Below, in pieces: positions 29,596 to 38,824 of a stretch of DNA of 50,996 nt. A program made the position numbers and the translations under genes. The notes beneath the pieces are model-generated. The model was not told the origin of the DNA. It did no database searches and saw only the letters and a list, made by a program, of their open reading frames with translations. Origin of the DNA: Clostridiales bacterium (lineage in GTDB: Bacteria; Bacillota; Clostridia; Saccharofermentanales; Saccharofermentanaceae); the NCBI GenBank assembly GCA_017961235.1, contig JAGCXQ010000017.1, positions 1-50,996 on the forward strand, given 5' to 3'. Position 1 is the first letter of the stretch; each line of letters begins with the position of its first letter.

Positions 29596-30831
29596 ATGAA
29601 GAAGAAAATAGTTACTATTCTGTTAGCGCTGATGATCGGGGGATCTTTTATTGTAGCTTGCGGAAAGAAGTCATCTGATTCGAAAAAGAAATCCACCAGA
29701 GAGCATAATGATACTGTAGAAGAGATAGATGAGTATTACGAAGATATCGCATACGAGACAACGGCTGCCAATTTAAACGGGCGGCAGAAGCTTTCGATGG
29801 ACTATTCCGCGGATGCTGAATGGGAAGCTGCAGATGAAATGTATCAGAAGGCAGATCCTGCCGCACCGACAGATAGTCAGGATGTGAAGGCTGATGCTTC
29901 AAAAGAGATGCTGGTGTATCGCTGTACGATGTCGATCGATACGCTGACTTTTGAAGAATCCCTGACCGCGCTGAAGACGAAGATCGCGGAGTTCCATGGT
30001 TTTATCGAAAGAGAAAGCCAGTCGGACGGAAATAACGGCAGCGGAAGATATATTATTGATGAAGAGGATAAGGATTATTACTACACGGCAACGATCCGTA
30101 TCCCGTCCGAATACTATGAGTCCTTTGTCTCTGCGACAGAGGGCATCGGAACTCTTCGTTCGAAGAACTCGAGCGTTGATAATGTAGCGACCAGATACGG
30201 CACACTGAAGAACGATCTGGAGATCTACGAGGCGGAATACGACCGCTATATGAAGCAGTATAACGAGACGAAGGATGAGGCGATCGCGCTGGAGATCCAG
30301 CGTGAGCTCCGTAATCTGGCAGTGACGATCTCTGACATCAAAACACAGATGAGTATGCTCGAAAGCGACGTGGCATATTCCTATGTGACCGTCACGATCC
30401 ATAAAGTTACCGAGAAAGAGATCAAGAAGGAAAAAGAAGCACCGAAGGAAGATGATGACTTTGGCACACGTGTTTCCAAGAAGGCGAAGGAATCATGGAA
30501 CAGCTTCCTCGGCTTCCTCGAGAGCATCCTCATGTTCTTTATCTCCGGATGGTGGGCATTCCTGCTTGCTGCCATTATCTTCCTGATCCTGTTCTTCGTG
30601 ATCAGGAGCAAGGTGAAGAAGGCGAAGGCAAGAGCTCAGGCCCGTCGAAATGCACTGGAAGCGCAGCATACTATAGGTCAGGCAGCAGCCCAGGTTGCAA
30701 CACAGGCAGCGGCCCAGACAAGTGAGATAGTAACGGAGCAGACTGTTGAGCCGGTCAAGGAGCAGGCAGCAGCACAGGAAGCAGATAAGGCCTCTGAGCC
30801 GGAAGCTTCGGAGGAAAATAAAAACGCATAA
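29596..30831 (+). CDS. DUF4349 domain-containing lipoprotein
   Basis: A 411-residue lipoprotein started at the ATG at 29596 (GGGAGAGG upstream). The signal peptide ends at lipobox SFIVAC (Cys about 22), then an acidic linker. Residues about 100-280 match DUF4349: a beta segment (MLVYRCTMSIDTLTFEESLTALKTKI), RIPSEYYESFVSATEGIGTL, then a long coiled coil (about 205-255) and DVAYSYVTVTIHKV. One membrane helix at about 320-345 (WWAFLLAAIIFLILFFVI) is followed by an Ala/Gln/Glu-rich tail. So the protein is held at both ends. DUF4349 proteins are of unknown function and often lie near envelope-stress genes; here it is convergent with a two-component system. Confidence 0.82.
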   Translation: MKKKIVTILLALMIGGSFIVACGKKSSDSKKKSTREHNDTVEEIDEYYEDIAYETTAANLNGRQKLSMDYSADAEWEAADEMYQKADPAAPTDSQDVKADASKEMLVYRCTMSIDTLTFEESLTALKTKIAEFHGFIERESQSDGNNGSGRYIIDEEDKDYYYTATIRIPSEYYESFVSATEGIGTLRSKNSSVDNVATRYGTLKNDLEIYEAEYDRYMKQYNETKDEAIALEIQRELRNLAVTISDIKTQMSMLESDVAYSYVTVTIHKVTEKEIKKEKEAPKEDDDFGTRVSKKAKESWNSFLGFLESILMFFISGWWAFLLAAIIFLILFFVIRSKVKKAKARAQARRNALEAQHTIGQAAAQVATQAAAQTSEIVTEQTVEPVKEQAAAQEADKASEPEASEENKNA

Positions 30832-30860
30832 CACCCGAAAAAGGAAAGGAAACTGAAGTT

Positions 30861-30920
30861 CACTGAAGCTGGGGGCGCTAAAGGAAAGGTGCACCGAGGA
30901 GAAAGGAAACAGCTTTAGTG
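30861..30920. terminator. Inverted repeat between two convergent genes
   Basis: CACTGAAGCTG (30861-30871) pairs with CAGCTTTAGTG (30910-30920) with one wobble, around a 38-base loop. It sits between the DUF4349 gene and the sensor kinase gene, whose ends face each other. No T-run, so a role as shared terminator is only likely. Confidence 0.4.
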
Positions 30921-30934
30921 GGAAGCGCCGGGGA

Positions 30935-32299
30935 TCAGGCCTTCTTCACCACAACGGTGACGGAGAAATCCCCGGTGTTTTCTTTTGCCGCGAAGATGTC
31001 GCCGTTCATCATGCGCATGAGGGATCTTGCGATATAAAGACCGAGGCCGGAGCCGGGTGCTTTTTTCGAGTTGGAAGCACGGTAGAAAGACTCGAAAAGA
31101 TGCGGGATCTCTTCTTCCTTGACGGAGCAGCCACTGTTGGTGACCGTAATGAGACGGCAGTCTTCTTCGTCAGAAAAACTGATCTTTACCCATTTTCCGT
31201 CACCGTACTTGATCGCATTTTCGAGGATGTTCTGAAGGACCTCCTCGAGGCGGGCAGCATCTCCGGAAAGAAGTGCATTGCTGTATTCGGAGATGGAAAA
31301 ATCCGTCCGCTGCGACATGAATTTCTCATCGTACAGGACCTTGATGCGGTCCATGACTTCCTTGAGGTAGAACTCGCTCATCGTGACTTCCAGATTGAGG
31401 AAATCTTCCTTCGATGCAGTGACGATGTCGGAGACATATTTCTCGATCTCGGCGGCATTATGTGCGATGCCATCGACGGCGGCACGTCGCTGCTCTTCGG
31501 AATCGTAGATATCTTCGTTTAAGGCCTTGGAGTAGAGCTTGATCGCGGAAAGAGGCGTCTTGATGTCGTGGGAAAGAGAGAGGATCAGCGTCTTCTTTTC
31601 CTTCTGCAGCTCGAGCTCGCGCTCCTTGTTCGTCTCTATATTATCGCGGAGCATATCGATGCCCCAGAGGAATCTTCCGAAGAATTTATTCTTATCTTCT
31701 TTGAGGTTGACGGACAGGTTCCCGCGCGCGAGCTCTTCGGAGAGTTTGCTCATCTGATGGAACGGGCGGAGGATCTTTCTTGCGACATAGATCAGGATCG
31801 CGATGGTGATGATGATCGACAGCAGAAGTCCCACATTCATGTAGATCAGGGGATGAATGTCCGGCTTGATCTCATACTCGAAGCAGATCAGGGTGCCGCA
31901 GATGTCGCGGACCTCGTAGTCGTTGTTGATGATGGCACCGGGATCGAAAGTCGATACGCGGAGAAGAGAAGGATACTTCTCCATGTCGAAGGAAAGACGC
32001 GGATCGGTATTTGTCGGGTTTTCTCCACGGCGGAAATCCACCTGTACCGGCTGGGAACTCGAAAGGGCGATTAAAAGAAGAAGATCATCCGATGCGCGGG
32101 AAATATCTACACGGTATTGCCTTCCGGCATCTTTTTTCATACTCCCCAGAAGCAGGAAATTGCATATCAGTAGGAGAAGAAGTTCCAGGACCAGGATCAC
32201 GCAGGCGATCGTGCGGAAACGGCGCATGCCGGATCCGTAGGTCCGGAGGAGTTCCTTATTTTTCCTGCTGTCGGAATTGTTTTTCGGATCTTTACTCAT
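30935..32299 (-). CDS. Two-component sensor histidine kinase
   Basis: A 454-residue membrane histidine kinase. One membrane helix at about 31-52, an outside region of about 100 residues, a second helix at about 152-174, a HAMP linker (ILRPFHQMSKLSEELARGNL), then the dimerisation domain with SHDIKTPLSA and the phospho-accepting His244. The ATPase domain has the N box ENAIKYGDG (Asn361) and the G2 box GSGLGLYIAR at 416-425. The start overlaps the end of the response-regulator gene by eight bases. The outside sensor domain shows no family I can name. Signal unknown; a role with the nearby ABC exporter is possible. Confidence 0.93.
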   Translation of the reverse strand: MSKDPKNNSDSRKNKELLRTYGSGMRRFRTIACVILVLELLLLLICNFLLLGSMKKDAGRQYRVDISRASDDLLLLIALSSSQPVQVDFRRGENPTNTDPRLSFDMEKYPSLLRVSTFDPGAIINNDYEVRDICGTLICFEYEIKPDIHPLIYMNVGLLLSIIITIAILIYVARKILRPFHQMSKLSEELARGNLSVNLKEDKNKFFGRFLWGIDMLRDNIETNKERELELQKEKKTLILSLSHDIKTPLSAIKLYSKALNEDIYDSEEQRRAAVDGIAHNAAEIEKYVSDIVTASKEDFLNLEVTMSEFYLKEVMDRIKVLYDEKFMSQRTDFSISEYSNALLSGDAARLEEVLQNILENAIKYGDGKWVKISFSDEEDCRLITVTNSGCSVKEEEIPHLFESFYRASNSKKAPGSGLGLYIARSLMRMMNGDIFAAKENTGDFSVTVVVKKA

Positions 32300-32954
32300 A
32301 CCGGTACCCCGTGCCCCATACAGTGATGATATGCTTCGGATTCTTCGGATCTTTCTCGATCTTCTCGCGGAGCCACTTGATGTGGACGGTCAGCGTCTGG
32401 ATCTCGGAATCACTGTCGCTGCCCCAGATATTGTTGAAGATGTATTCTTTTCGGAGCGTGGTGTTCTTATTCTCGATGAGAAGCTGAAGAAGTGCGAACT
32501 CTTTCTCCGTGACGACCACGGGCTTGTCGCCGACGGTCAGCGTGTGCTGCACGGTATTCAGGCGCAGGTCCCCGTCGATGATCTCCTCGACGGCGTATTT
32601 TCTCTTAAAGACGCCCTTGATCTTTGCCAGCAGGATATCGATATCATATGGCTTCTCGATATAGTCGTCCGCGCCGAGCGCCAGGCCCTCGAGCTTGCTG
32701 TCTTTATCGCTCTTCGCACTGGCGATGATGATGTGTGTATTCGAGGATTCCCTGATTTTACTTAAGACGGCAAATCCGTCGATGCCCGGGAGCATGATGT
32801 CCAGAACCAGAAGCTTCGCGCCGTACTTCTCGAAAAGCTCGATCGCGCGCTCACCGGTCGGTGCGATGGCGACGGTGTAGTTTTCTTTCTTGAGAAAAGC
32901 AGAGAGCAGATCTCCGATCTCTTTATTGTCTTCGCAGATGATGATGTCCGGCAT
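32292..32954 (-). CDS. OmpR/PhoB-type response regulator
   Basis: I start at the ATG at 32954 because AAGGAG lies seven bases upstream; a longer frame to 33023 has no ribosome site. The 220-residue protein has a receiver domain (acidic pair in ICEDNKE, phospho-accepting Asp52 in VLDIMLPG, Lys101 in EKPYD) and a C-terminal winged-helix DNA-binding domain (VTEKEFALLQLLIEN ... LTVHIKWLREKI ... VWGTGYRYE). It is co-transcribed with the sensor kinase, whose start codon overlaps this gene's end. Its targets are unknown. Confidence 0.95.
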   Translation of the reverse strand: MPDIIICEDNKEIGDLLSAFLKKENYTVAIAPTGERAIELFEKYGAKLLVLDIMLPGIDGFAVLSKIRESSNTHIIIASAKSDKDSKLEGLALGADDYIEKPYDIDILLAKIKGVFKRKYAVEEIIDGDLRLNTVQHTLTVGDKPVVVTEKEFALLQLLIENKNTTLRKEYIFNNIWGSDSDSEIQTLTVHIKWLREKIEKDPKNPKHIITVWGTGYRYE

Positions 32955-33034
32955 ACCATTCTCCTTTTTCACGGGCGTTTCCGGTGCCGGAGGAAGACCA
33001 TTCCGCCACGGCTCGAAAAGCACTATACGGATTT

Positions 33035-33043
33035 ATTATAGCA
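33035..33043 (-). promoter_or_regulatory. Extended -10 promoter of the two-component operon
   Basis: On the minus strand this reads TGCTATAAT, identical to the extended -10 before the LRR gene, 80 bases before the regulator's start codon. A copy of AGTGCTTTT (33016-33024, minus-strand reading) lies just downstream, in the leader. Confidence 0.5.
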
Positions 33044-33137
33044 CGTCGAAAAACTGCGAAGGAAAAAGCTGCCGGGATGAGTGATTTTGCAGGAGAAAAT
33101 GCAAATAAATAATGGTATTTCAGAATGCCTGTTCTTG

Positions 33138-33166
33138 TTGTAAAGTGCGCCGGAAATTAGTATAGT
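33138..33166 (+). promoter_or_regulatory. Sigma-A-type promoter of the zinc-ribbon/GH115 operon
   Basis: TTGTAA (33138-33143), a 17-base spacer and TATAGT (33161-33166), followed after eight bases by AAGGAGATAAGGAAA and the ATG at 33187. The leader is therefore very short. Confidence 0.6.
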
Positions 33167-33186
33167 AACATAAGGAGATAAGGAAA

Positions 33187-34455
33187 ATGGCTGATAGCAT
33201 TTTAAACTTAAAAAAACATACCTGTCCGACATGTGGCGGACAGCTGATCGTAAATGAAACACGGAAGATGTACGAGTGCCCTTTCTGCGGGGTGACCTTC
33301 GACTATGAGTACTTCCGTGAAGATGACGTGCTCGAGAGAGGATCGCGCGCGATAAGAGCCGGAGAATTCCAGTCTGCCAAAGACGCGTATGAATTCATGC
33401 TGGCGAAGGAACCTTCGAATTTCGAGGCGCTCCGCGGCATGATCCTGGTCTATGCCTGCGCACGAAGCACCACCGATTTTGCGGATCCGAAAAAACTTAA
33501 AATAATGAATACGCCTGCTGTCGATGAGAAGATCCAGCATGCGATCGACCACTGTCTTCCGGAGCATCGGGAGTATTTCTCCAAGATGAAAGAACTCTTC
33601 GATGCGGCGGACGTCTATGAAGAGGGCCTCAACACGAATAAGGACCTAAGAAGTGACCAGAAACTGGCATACTCTGATATACAGCGGATCGAGGATAAGA
33701 AGGGTGAGCTCTTTTTCCATGTCAATGATCCGCAGGATCCGGCGGCGGACATGATCAAGGTCCATCCGCGTTCCATTGCAGGGACGCTCATCGGTCTCTA
33801 CGTTTTCTATGCGATCTTCGTCCTTTTGATCTTTGGAGCGATGAAGAACCCGTACACGAAGGCAACTTCGGAGAAGACACGCTCTACGAAGGCAACGACC
33901 AAGGTCAATTACACGATGCCCGATTATTTTGCATATTCCGCGGCCGAAAAGTCGCTGAGAGAGTCATATGAGAAGCGGGGAATGGATCCTGCAGAAGCGT
34001 CAAAGAAGGCAGCTGCGGACGCGAAGAATGCACAAAAGAATATGCAGAAGTATGTGGCTATTGATTACAATTCCATTTTAAACAAGAGCGCGGATAAGTC
34101 GGAGTCCCAGCGTCTGGAAAAAGAAGAGAAATGGAACAAAGATCATGCCAATATGGACAGGAACAGGATGCTCTTTCTTCTGATCCCGGCAGGTGTCCTC
34201 GTGCTCGTCTGCATCTATCTTTTCCATCGCGAATACAGGATCAAGAAGTTTGAGACTGAGACGATGAAGCCGTATAGAGACAAAGCTTCTGAGATCACGA
34301 ATGAGATCCTCAAGAACGAGGAGAGCACCAACCGCATGAAGACGAACCTTATTCATCTCTATCAGGAGATGAGAAAACTCGATCCGATGCCGGAGAAAGT
34401 GTCCGTCCCGAAGACGATTAAAGAAAAGAAACAGCCGAGAAAAAGATGGGAGTAA
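33187..34455 (+). CDS. Zinc-ribbon membrane protein of unknown function
   Basis: A 422-residue protein. Residues 13-34 make a zinc ribbon (CPTC ... CPFC). Residues about 45-85 look like a short tetratricopeptide-type helical pair (ERGSRAIRAGEFQSAKDAYEFMLAKEPSNFEALRGMI). Membrane helices lie at about 197-220 and 325-343, with a Thr/Lys-rich segment and a helical domain between them; the C-terminal part is cytoplasmic and helical, ending in a basic tail. No enzyme motif is visible. The GH115 gene starts five bases after the stop, with its ribosome site inside this gene's last codons, so the two are translated from one message. Why a membrane protein of this type is paired with a glucuronidase is unclear. 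Confidence 0.75.
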   Translation: MADSILNLKKHTCPTCGGQLIVNETRKMYECPFCGVTFDYEYFREDDVLERGSRAIRAGEFQSAKDAYEFMLAKEPSNFEALRGMILVYACARSTTDFADPKKLKIMNTPAVDEKIQHAIDHCLPEHREYFSKMKELFDAADVYEEGLNTNKDLRSDQKLAYSDIQRIEDKKGELFFHVNDPQDPAADMIKVHPRSIAGTLIGLYVFYAIFVLLIFGAMKNPYTKATSEKTRSTKATTKVNYTMPDYFAYSAAEKSLRESYEKRGMDPAEASKKAAADAKNAQKNMQKYVAIDYNSILNKSADKSESQRLEKEEKWNKDHANMDRNRMLFLLIPAGVLVLVCIYLFHREYRIKKFETETMKPYRDKASEITNEILKNEESTNRMKTNLIHLYQEMRKLDPMPEKVSVPKTIKEKKQPRKRWE

Positions 34456-34460
34456 AGACT

Positions 34461-37349
34461 ATGGATTTTCAGATTTCAGCCGGATCGATCAAAGAAGGAA
34501 AGACCGTCATCCTTTACGATGAAAGTGCTTTTGCCGGAGTAAAAAAGATCGCGGGGAAGGTTGCTGCGGATATCGGTGCCGTCTTTGGAAAAGCACCTGT
34601 CGCGGCAGCGCTTGAGGATCTTTCCGGGGAGGAGCTGAGCAGGATCAGATACCCGATCCTGGTAGGCACGGTCGGATGTAACATTCTTACAAAGCTCGAG
34701 ACAGCAGGACTTCTGGCGCTCCACGATGTGGACGGGAAAAGAGAAGTCTATCAGCACAAGGTGGTCGGAAAACTCTCCGCGGGACTTCTCCTTCCGCAGG
34801 AAACATCCGCGCTCGTGATCGCCGGATCCGACAAACGCGGAACAGTATATGGCCTGTTCGCCCTGTCGGAGAAACTGGGCGTGTCGCCGTTTATCGACTG
34901 GCTGGATGTCATGCCGGAGAAGAAGACTTCCTTTTCGATCTCCTCGAAATATACATATACTTCAAAAGAACCGTCCGTCCGCTTCCGAGGATTCTTCATC
35001 AACGATGAGTGGCCGGCCTTCGGCAACTGGTGCAATAAGCGCTTCGGCGGATTTAATGCGAAGTGCTATGAGCATGTTTTTGAGCTGCTTCTGCGTCTGA
35101 AGGGAAACTATATGTGGCCGGCGATGTGGTCCGCGATCTTCCCGAATGACGGGCCGGGACTTCTTAACTGTGAGCTCGCGGATGAACTCGGCGTGGTCAT
35201 GGGCATGTCCCACCACGAGCCTTGTCTCCGTCAGGGTGAGGAATACAGATACCTTCGCGGACCGAAGTCCATCTATGGCGATGCATGGAATTTCTTAAGT
35301 AATGAGAAGGGCATCACGAAGTTCTGGGAAGACGGTCTGATCCGCAGTGGCAAGTTTGAGAACGTGATCACCGTTGGCATGCGCGGCGAGGCGGATACAG
35401 CCATCATGGGCACCGAGGCTACTCTTGCCGATAACATCAACCTGCTCCGCAAAGTCCTTAGGACACAGAATAAACTCATCAAAAAGCACGTCAATAAGAA
35501 CCTCGATGAGGTGCCGAGAATGCTCGCGCTCTATAAGGAAGTTGAGCCGTATTTCTATGGCGACGAGAAGACGCCGGGCCTTATGGGAGATCCGGAACTT
35601 GAGGGCGTAACGCTCATGCTCTGCGACGATAACTATGGAAACTTAAGAACTGTCCCGACCGAGCAGATGCGCGATCACAAGGGCGGCTACGGCATGTACT
35701 ATCACTTCGACTATCACGGCTATCCGATCTCCTATGAGTGGTTCAACACCTCCTATCTTCCGAAGGTTTGGGAACAGATGACGACCGCATATGACTGCGG
35801 GATCAGGGATCTCTGGATCGTCAATGTCGGCGATATTTTCAGTAACGAATATCCGCTGGCCTTCTTCCTGGATCTGGCGTATGACTTCGGAAAATGGGGC
35901 ACAGCGAATAGAAATGCCGCGCATGAATATACGAAGCTCTTCGTCGAAAAATTCTTCGGAACGACACTTACGCCGGCCCAGAAGAAGCAGGTAAAAGAAC
36001 TTCTTCTAGGCTATACGAGGATCACGGGCGCCCGCCGGACCGAGGCCATGAATGACGATATCTATGCGCCATTTGCTTACGATGAAGCAGAGGAGCTTCT
36101 TGATACCGTCGAAGATCTTATGGCAAAGACAGTAAAGCTTTATGGCAAGCTCTCGGAAGGGACCGGGAAGCTGGCATCCAATGTCGCTTACCGCTTCTAT
36201 GAACTGGTATATCTGCCCCTGATGGCAAACCTCAACATTCAGAAGATGTGGCTTATGACGACGCAGAACCATGCTTTTGCGAAGTTTGGAAGCACCTATG
36301 CGCTGACACTTGCCGAGAAAGTAAACGAATGCCTGGAATTTGACCAGAAGATCGTGGAAGAACTCCACAAGATCCACGGCGGTATGTGGTACGGCATGGG
36401 TCTTTCCGAGCATGTCGGATTTAAGCACTGGTGCGAAGAAGAGTGCCAGTATCCGGTCATTCATACGTTCCTGCCCGGAAACAGAGACCGCCTGATCGTG
36501 AATATCCCCGGCATGGACCAGCACACGGAAGGATATTTCTGGAAGCGTGCGGAGCTGACACTTCCTTCTTTCCTCGATCCGCGTGTTGAGGAAGGGAAGA
36601 TCGACCTGACGACAGGATGCGATAAGAAGATCTCCTTTACGGTCGAGTGCGATGCAAAATACCTATCCGTATCGCCGACTTCCGGTACGGTCGAGCCGCG
36701 TTCGAAAAAGAGGATCACCGTAAAGCTTGATAGAAAGAAGCTTACGAAAAAAGATAAAGAAGCAAAGATCACGGTACGCTTTGGTCCGGAAGCATTTGTC
36801 GAGGTCCGTGTGCCGGTCAATGAACTGAACACCGAGTACGTCTCGATCTGCGCGGAGAACTTCACGGAGAATATCCCGGGCAAAAAGGGTGCCTTTGAAG
36901 TGATTCCGGACTACACCCGGGGAATGGCTGCCGTGAAGGCATATCCACAGAATATGGAGTTTAAAAAGGCCGAGGATGCACCGAAGATTTCCTATTCTGT
37001 AAACGTACCGAAAGCAGGAAAATATACGCTCCGCCTGATGACTAATCCGAGCAACCCGCCGACGCGGGAGAAGAAAGTCCTTTTCGGCGTTTCCGCCAAC
37101 GACGGAAAAGAGAAGAAGGTCAACATGATCCCGGATGGATTTGGCGTCGGCGATGACCAGCCTCTCTGGAAGCAGGGCGTGCTCGACAATATCCGTATCA
37201 CAGAGGTAGGACTCGACCTTAAGGAAGGGAAGAACACTATCGGTATCCGTGCGATCAGCCCGAACTTCGTGCTCGTGAAGATAGTGCTTTTCGAAGAGGG
37301 AAAAGCACCGATGGACTCCTATAACGGTCCTTCTGAAACTTACAGATAG
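34461..37349 (+). CDS. GH115 xylan alpha-1,2-glucuronidase family protein
   Basis: A 962-residue glycoside hydrolase of family GH115, which removes glucuronic or 4-O-methylglucuronic acid side chains from xylan. Family markers are the VRFRGFFINDEWPAFGNW segment at about 175-195, then FGGFNAKCYEHVFELLLRLKGNYMWPAMW, GPGLLNCELADELGVVMGMSHHEP, TVGMRGEADTAIMG, and later DLWIVNVGDIFSNEYPL. The length matches known members, with the N-terminal domain, TIM barrel, helical domain and a beta-rich C-terminus. No signal peptide is seen, so it likely acts inside the cell on imported oligosaccharides. I start at the ATG at 34461 because GGGAG lies eight bases before it; the in-frame ATG at 34446 lacks a ribosome site. 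Its last ten bases overlap the end of the opposing anti-sigma-like gene. Confidence 0.9.
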   Translation: MDFQISAGSIKEGKTVILYDESAFAGVKKIAGKVAADIGAVFGKAPVAAALEDLSGEELSRIRYPILVGTVGCNILTKLETAGLLALHDVDGKREVYQHKVVGKLSAGLLLPQETSALVIAGSDKRGTVYGLFALSEKLGVSPFIDWLDVMPEKKTSFSISSKYTYTSKEPSVRFRGFFINDEWPAFGNWCNKRFGGFNAKCYEHVFELLLRLKGNYMWPAMWSAIFPNDGPGLLNCELADELGVVMGMSHHEPCLRQGEEYRYLRGPKSIYGDAWNFLSNEKGITKFWEDGLIRSGKFENVITVGMRGEADTAIMGTEATLADNINLLRKVLRTQNKLIKKHVNKNLDEVPRMLALYKEVEPYFYGDEKTPGLMGDPELEGVTLMLCDDNYGNLRTVPTEQMRDHKGGYGMYYHFDYHGYPISYEWFNTSYLPKVWEQMTTAYDCGIRDLWIVNVGDIFSNEYPLAFFLDLAYDFGKWGTANRNAAHEYTKLFVEKFFGTTLTPAQKKQVKELLLGYTRITGARRTEAMNDDIYAPFAYDEAEELLDTVEDLMAKTVKLYGKLSEGTGKLASNVAYRFYELVYLPLMANLNIQKMWLMTTQNHAFAKFGSTYALTLAEKVNECLEFDQKIVEELHKIHGGMWYGMGLSEHVGFKHWCEEECQYPVIHTFLPGNRDRLIVNIPGMDQHTEGYFWKRAELTLPSFLDPRVEEGKIDLTTGCDKKISFTVECDAKYLSVSPTSGTVEPRSKKRITVKLDRKKLTKKDKEAKITVRFGPEAFVEVRVPVNELNTEYVSICAENFTENIPGKKGAFEVIPDYTRGMAAVKAYPQNMEFKKAEDAPKISYSVNVPKAGKYTLRLMTNPSNPPTREKKVLFGVSANDGKEKKVNMIPDGFGVGDDQPLWKQGVLDNIRITEVGLDLKEGKNTIGIRAISPNFVLVKIVLFEEGKAPMDSYNGPSETYR

Positions 37350-38158
37350 AAATCTGCGGCCTTCATGTAGAAGGCAGTGTCGTATAGGATCTTTGTCCAG
37401 TCATCCGGATCCGGTTCATAGAAATGTACATTGATGACCAGTCGCGCAGGACCGCTCCAGAGATCGTAATGCTCCGGTAGTATGCCGACTGTGATGACGG
37501 AGGTTTCTCCGGCTGCGACGCATCGATCCTTGAAGGGCATCGTCTCATGGCGGAATACTGCGCCATCTTCCCATTCGCCGTCGTCGCCCTGCTTCTGAAG
37601 AGTGAAAACTTCTTCAACATAAAGCGGAGATTCCCCTTCGTTCGTGATGGTGAGCTCTAATACCGATGGAACGAGGACACCGTCTTTTTCAACCATTTTA
37701 TCCTGGGGGACCGAGACGGAAATCGTGCAATCACCGTGGAAATCGGTTGGCCCGGTCGAGGGATATTCCGTATGATCCGGAAGAGTCGTAGCTTCTGTGG
37801 ATTCCGTAGGCGGCATCGCGGTGGTATCATCGGTAGGCCTCGAAGGTAAGGTTGTAGATTCCGGCGGCGTAGATGATGTGGGGACTTCAGTAGCATTCGT
37901 CGGCCGTGTTGTCGTATCAAGACTCACTGTTTTATTACCCAGCACACCGGAGCTCCAGATCCCGAAAGCGATGAGCCCCAGTGCAGCGGCTGCCACTGCT
38001 CCCGGAAGGATATACCGCTTTACGATCCGCAGGAACGGTTTAGCGGCGGGTACTTTTGCCGTATCCGGAGACGTTACTGCTCCGGCTTCTTCTCCTGCTT
38101 CCGAAACATATTTATCATCGATGTCATTGATCACATCAAATAGATCTTTTCCTTTCAT
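37340..38158 (-). CDS. Putative anti-sigma factor, membrane protein with Ig-like outside domain
   Basis: A 272-residue protein whose start overlaps the sigma-factor stop by four bases (ATGA). Residues 1-45 are cytoplasmic (KGKDLFDVINDIDDKYVSEA), the place where anti-sigma factors hold their sigma. A membrane helix lies at about 48-72. A Thr/Pro/Ser-rich stalk to about 140 and an Ig-like beta domain (CTISVSVPQDKM ... LELTITNEGESPLYVEEVFTLQ) follow outside. Gene coupling and topology support anti-sigma or sensor function; no known anti-sigma motif such as the zinc-binding H-x3-C-x2-C is present. The 3' end overlaps the GH115 gene by ten bases in the opposite direction. Confidence 0.65.
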   Translation of the reverse strand: MKGKDLFDVINDIDDKYVSEAGEEAGAVTSPDTAKVPAAKPFLRIVKRYILPGAVAAAALGLIAFGIWSSGVLGNKTVSLDTTTRPTNATEVPTSSTPPESTTLPSRPTDDTTAMPPTESTEATTLPDHTEYPSTGPTDFHGDCTISVSVPQDKMVEKDGVLVPSVLELTITNEGESPLYVEEVFTLQKQGDDGEWEDGAVFRHETMPFKDRCVAAGETSVITVGILPEHYDLWSGPARLVINVHFYEPDPDDWTKILYDTAFYMKAADFYL

Positions 38159-38715
38159 GAGAGCAAACCTCCTTCCTGAAGTATCTCACGCAGCCGGCTG
38201 CGCATGCGGTTTAGAGAGACGGACACGTTATTCTCCGTCATGTGCATGCGTGCGGCGATGTCTTTTACGCTATCTGCGTACCAGTAGCGGCGGACGAAGA
38301 TCTTCCGCTTATCCGAGGGAAGCGTCCCGAGGAATTCATTGATCACGGAGAGCAGTTCCTGGCGGTAAAGCGCGCTGTCTGCAGATTCATATCCGGCGAT
38401 CACTTCGTCCAGTTCTTCAAATACTAAAGTCAGATTACTTCCGCCACGCTTTTCGGCGTGCTTCTTGTTATACATATTCAGTGCGTGGTTCTTCGCGATG
38501 CGGCCGACGTAGGGAGGGAGTACGGAAGGGCGCTGAGGTGGGATGCTGTTCCATACCGAAAGGTAGGTGTCGTTGACGCACTCCTCCGCATCCTCAGAAA
38601 CGCCGAGGATGTTCAGCGCGATCTTATGGCAGAATCGCCCGTACTTTGCGGCGAGCTCTTTTAGCGCCTGCTCGCATCGGTCCCATAACAGTTTTACGAT
38701 TGAAGTATCGTCCAT
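38155..38715 (-). CDS. RNA polymerase ECF-type sigma factor
   Basis: A 186-residue sigma-70-family factor. Region 2 covers the -10-binding helices (KYGRFCHKIALNILGVSEDAEECVNDTYLSVWNSIP and VLPPYVGRIAKNHALNMYNKK). Region 4 has the helix-turn-helix SVKDIAARMHMTENNVSVSLNRMRSRLREIL. The absence of regions 1 and 3 and the coupled downstream membrane gene mark it as ECF. ATGA overlap joins it to the anti-sigma-like gene. A lipoprotein gene ends 109 bases upstream on the same strand, with no good terminator between, so it may be part of the unit. Targets are unknown. Confidence 0.9.
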   Translation of the reverse strand: MDDTSIVKLLWDRCEQALKELAAKYGRFCHKIALNILGVSEDAEECVNDTYLSVWNSIPPQRPSVLPPYVGRIAKNHALNMYNKKHAEKRGGSNLTLVFEELDEVIAGYESADSALYRQELLSVINEFLGTLPSDKRKIFVRRYWYADSVKDIAARMHMTENNVSVSLNRMRSRLREILQEGGLLS

Positions 38716-38824
38716 TTTCCACTCCCTGTTCCGGCCGGAAGACCCGGCTGAAATACACCCATCTTCTTTTAACTATATCACAACTCCTGACATTCTCTTT
38801 TCCCGTGTGGGAAGGTTCGTAGGA

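Noticed and set aside
24882..33023. A Bce-type antimicrobial resistance module (ABC exporter plus two-component system)
   Set aside because: The sensor has a 100-residue outside domain, unlike the short Bce sensors, and two unrelated plus-strand genes separate it from the exporter. A link is possible but not shown.
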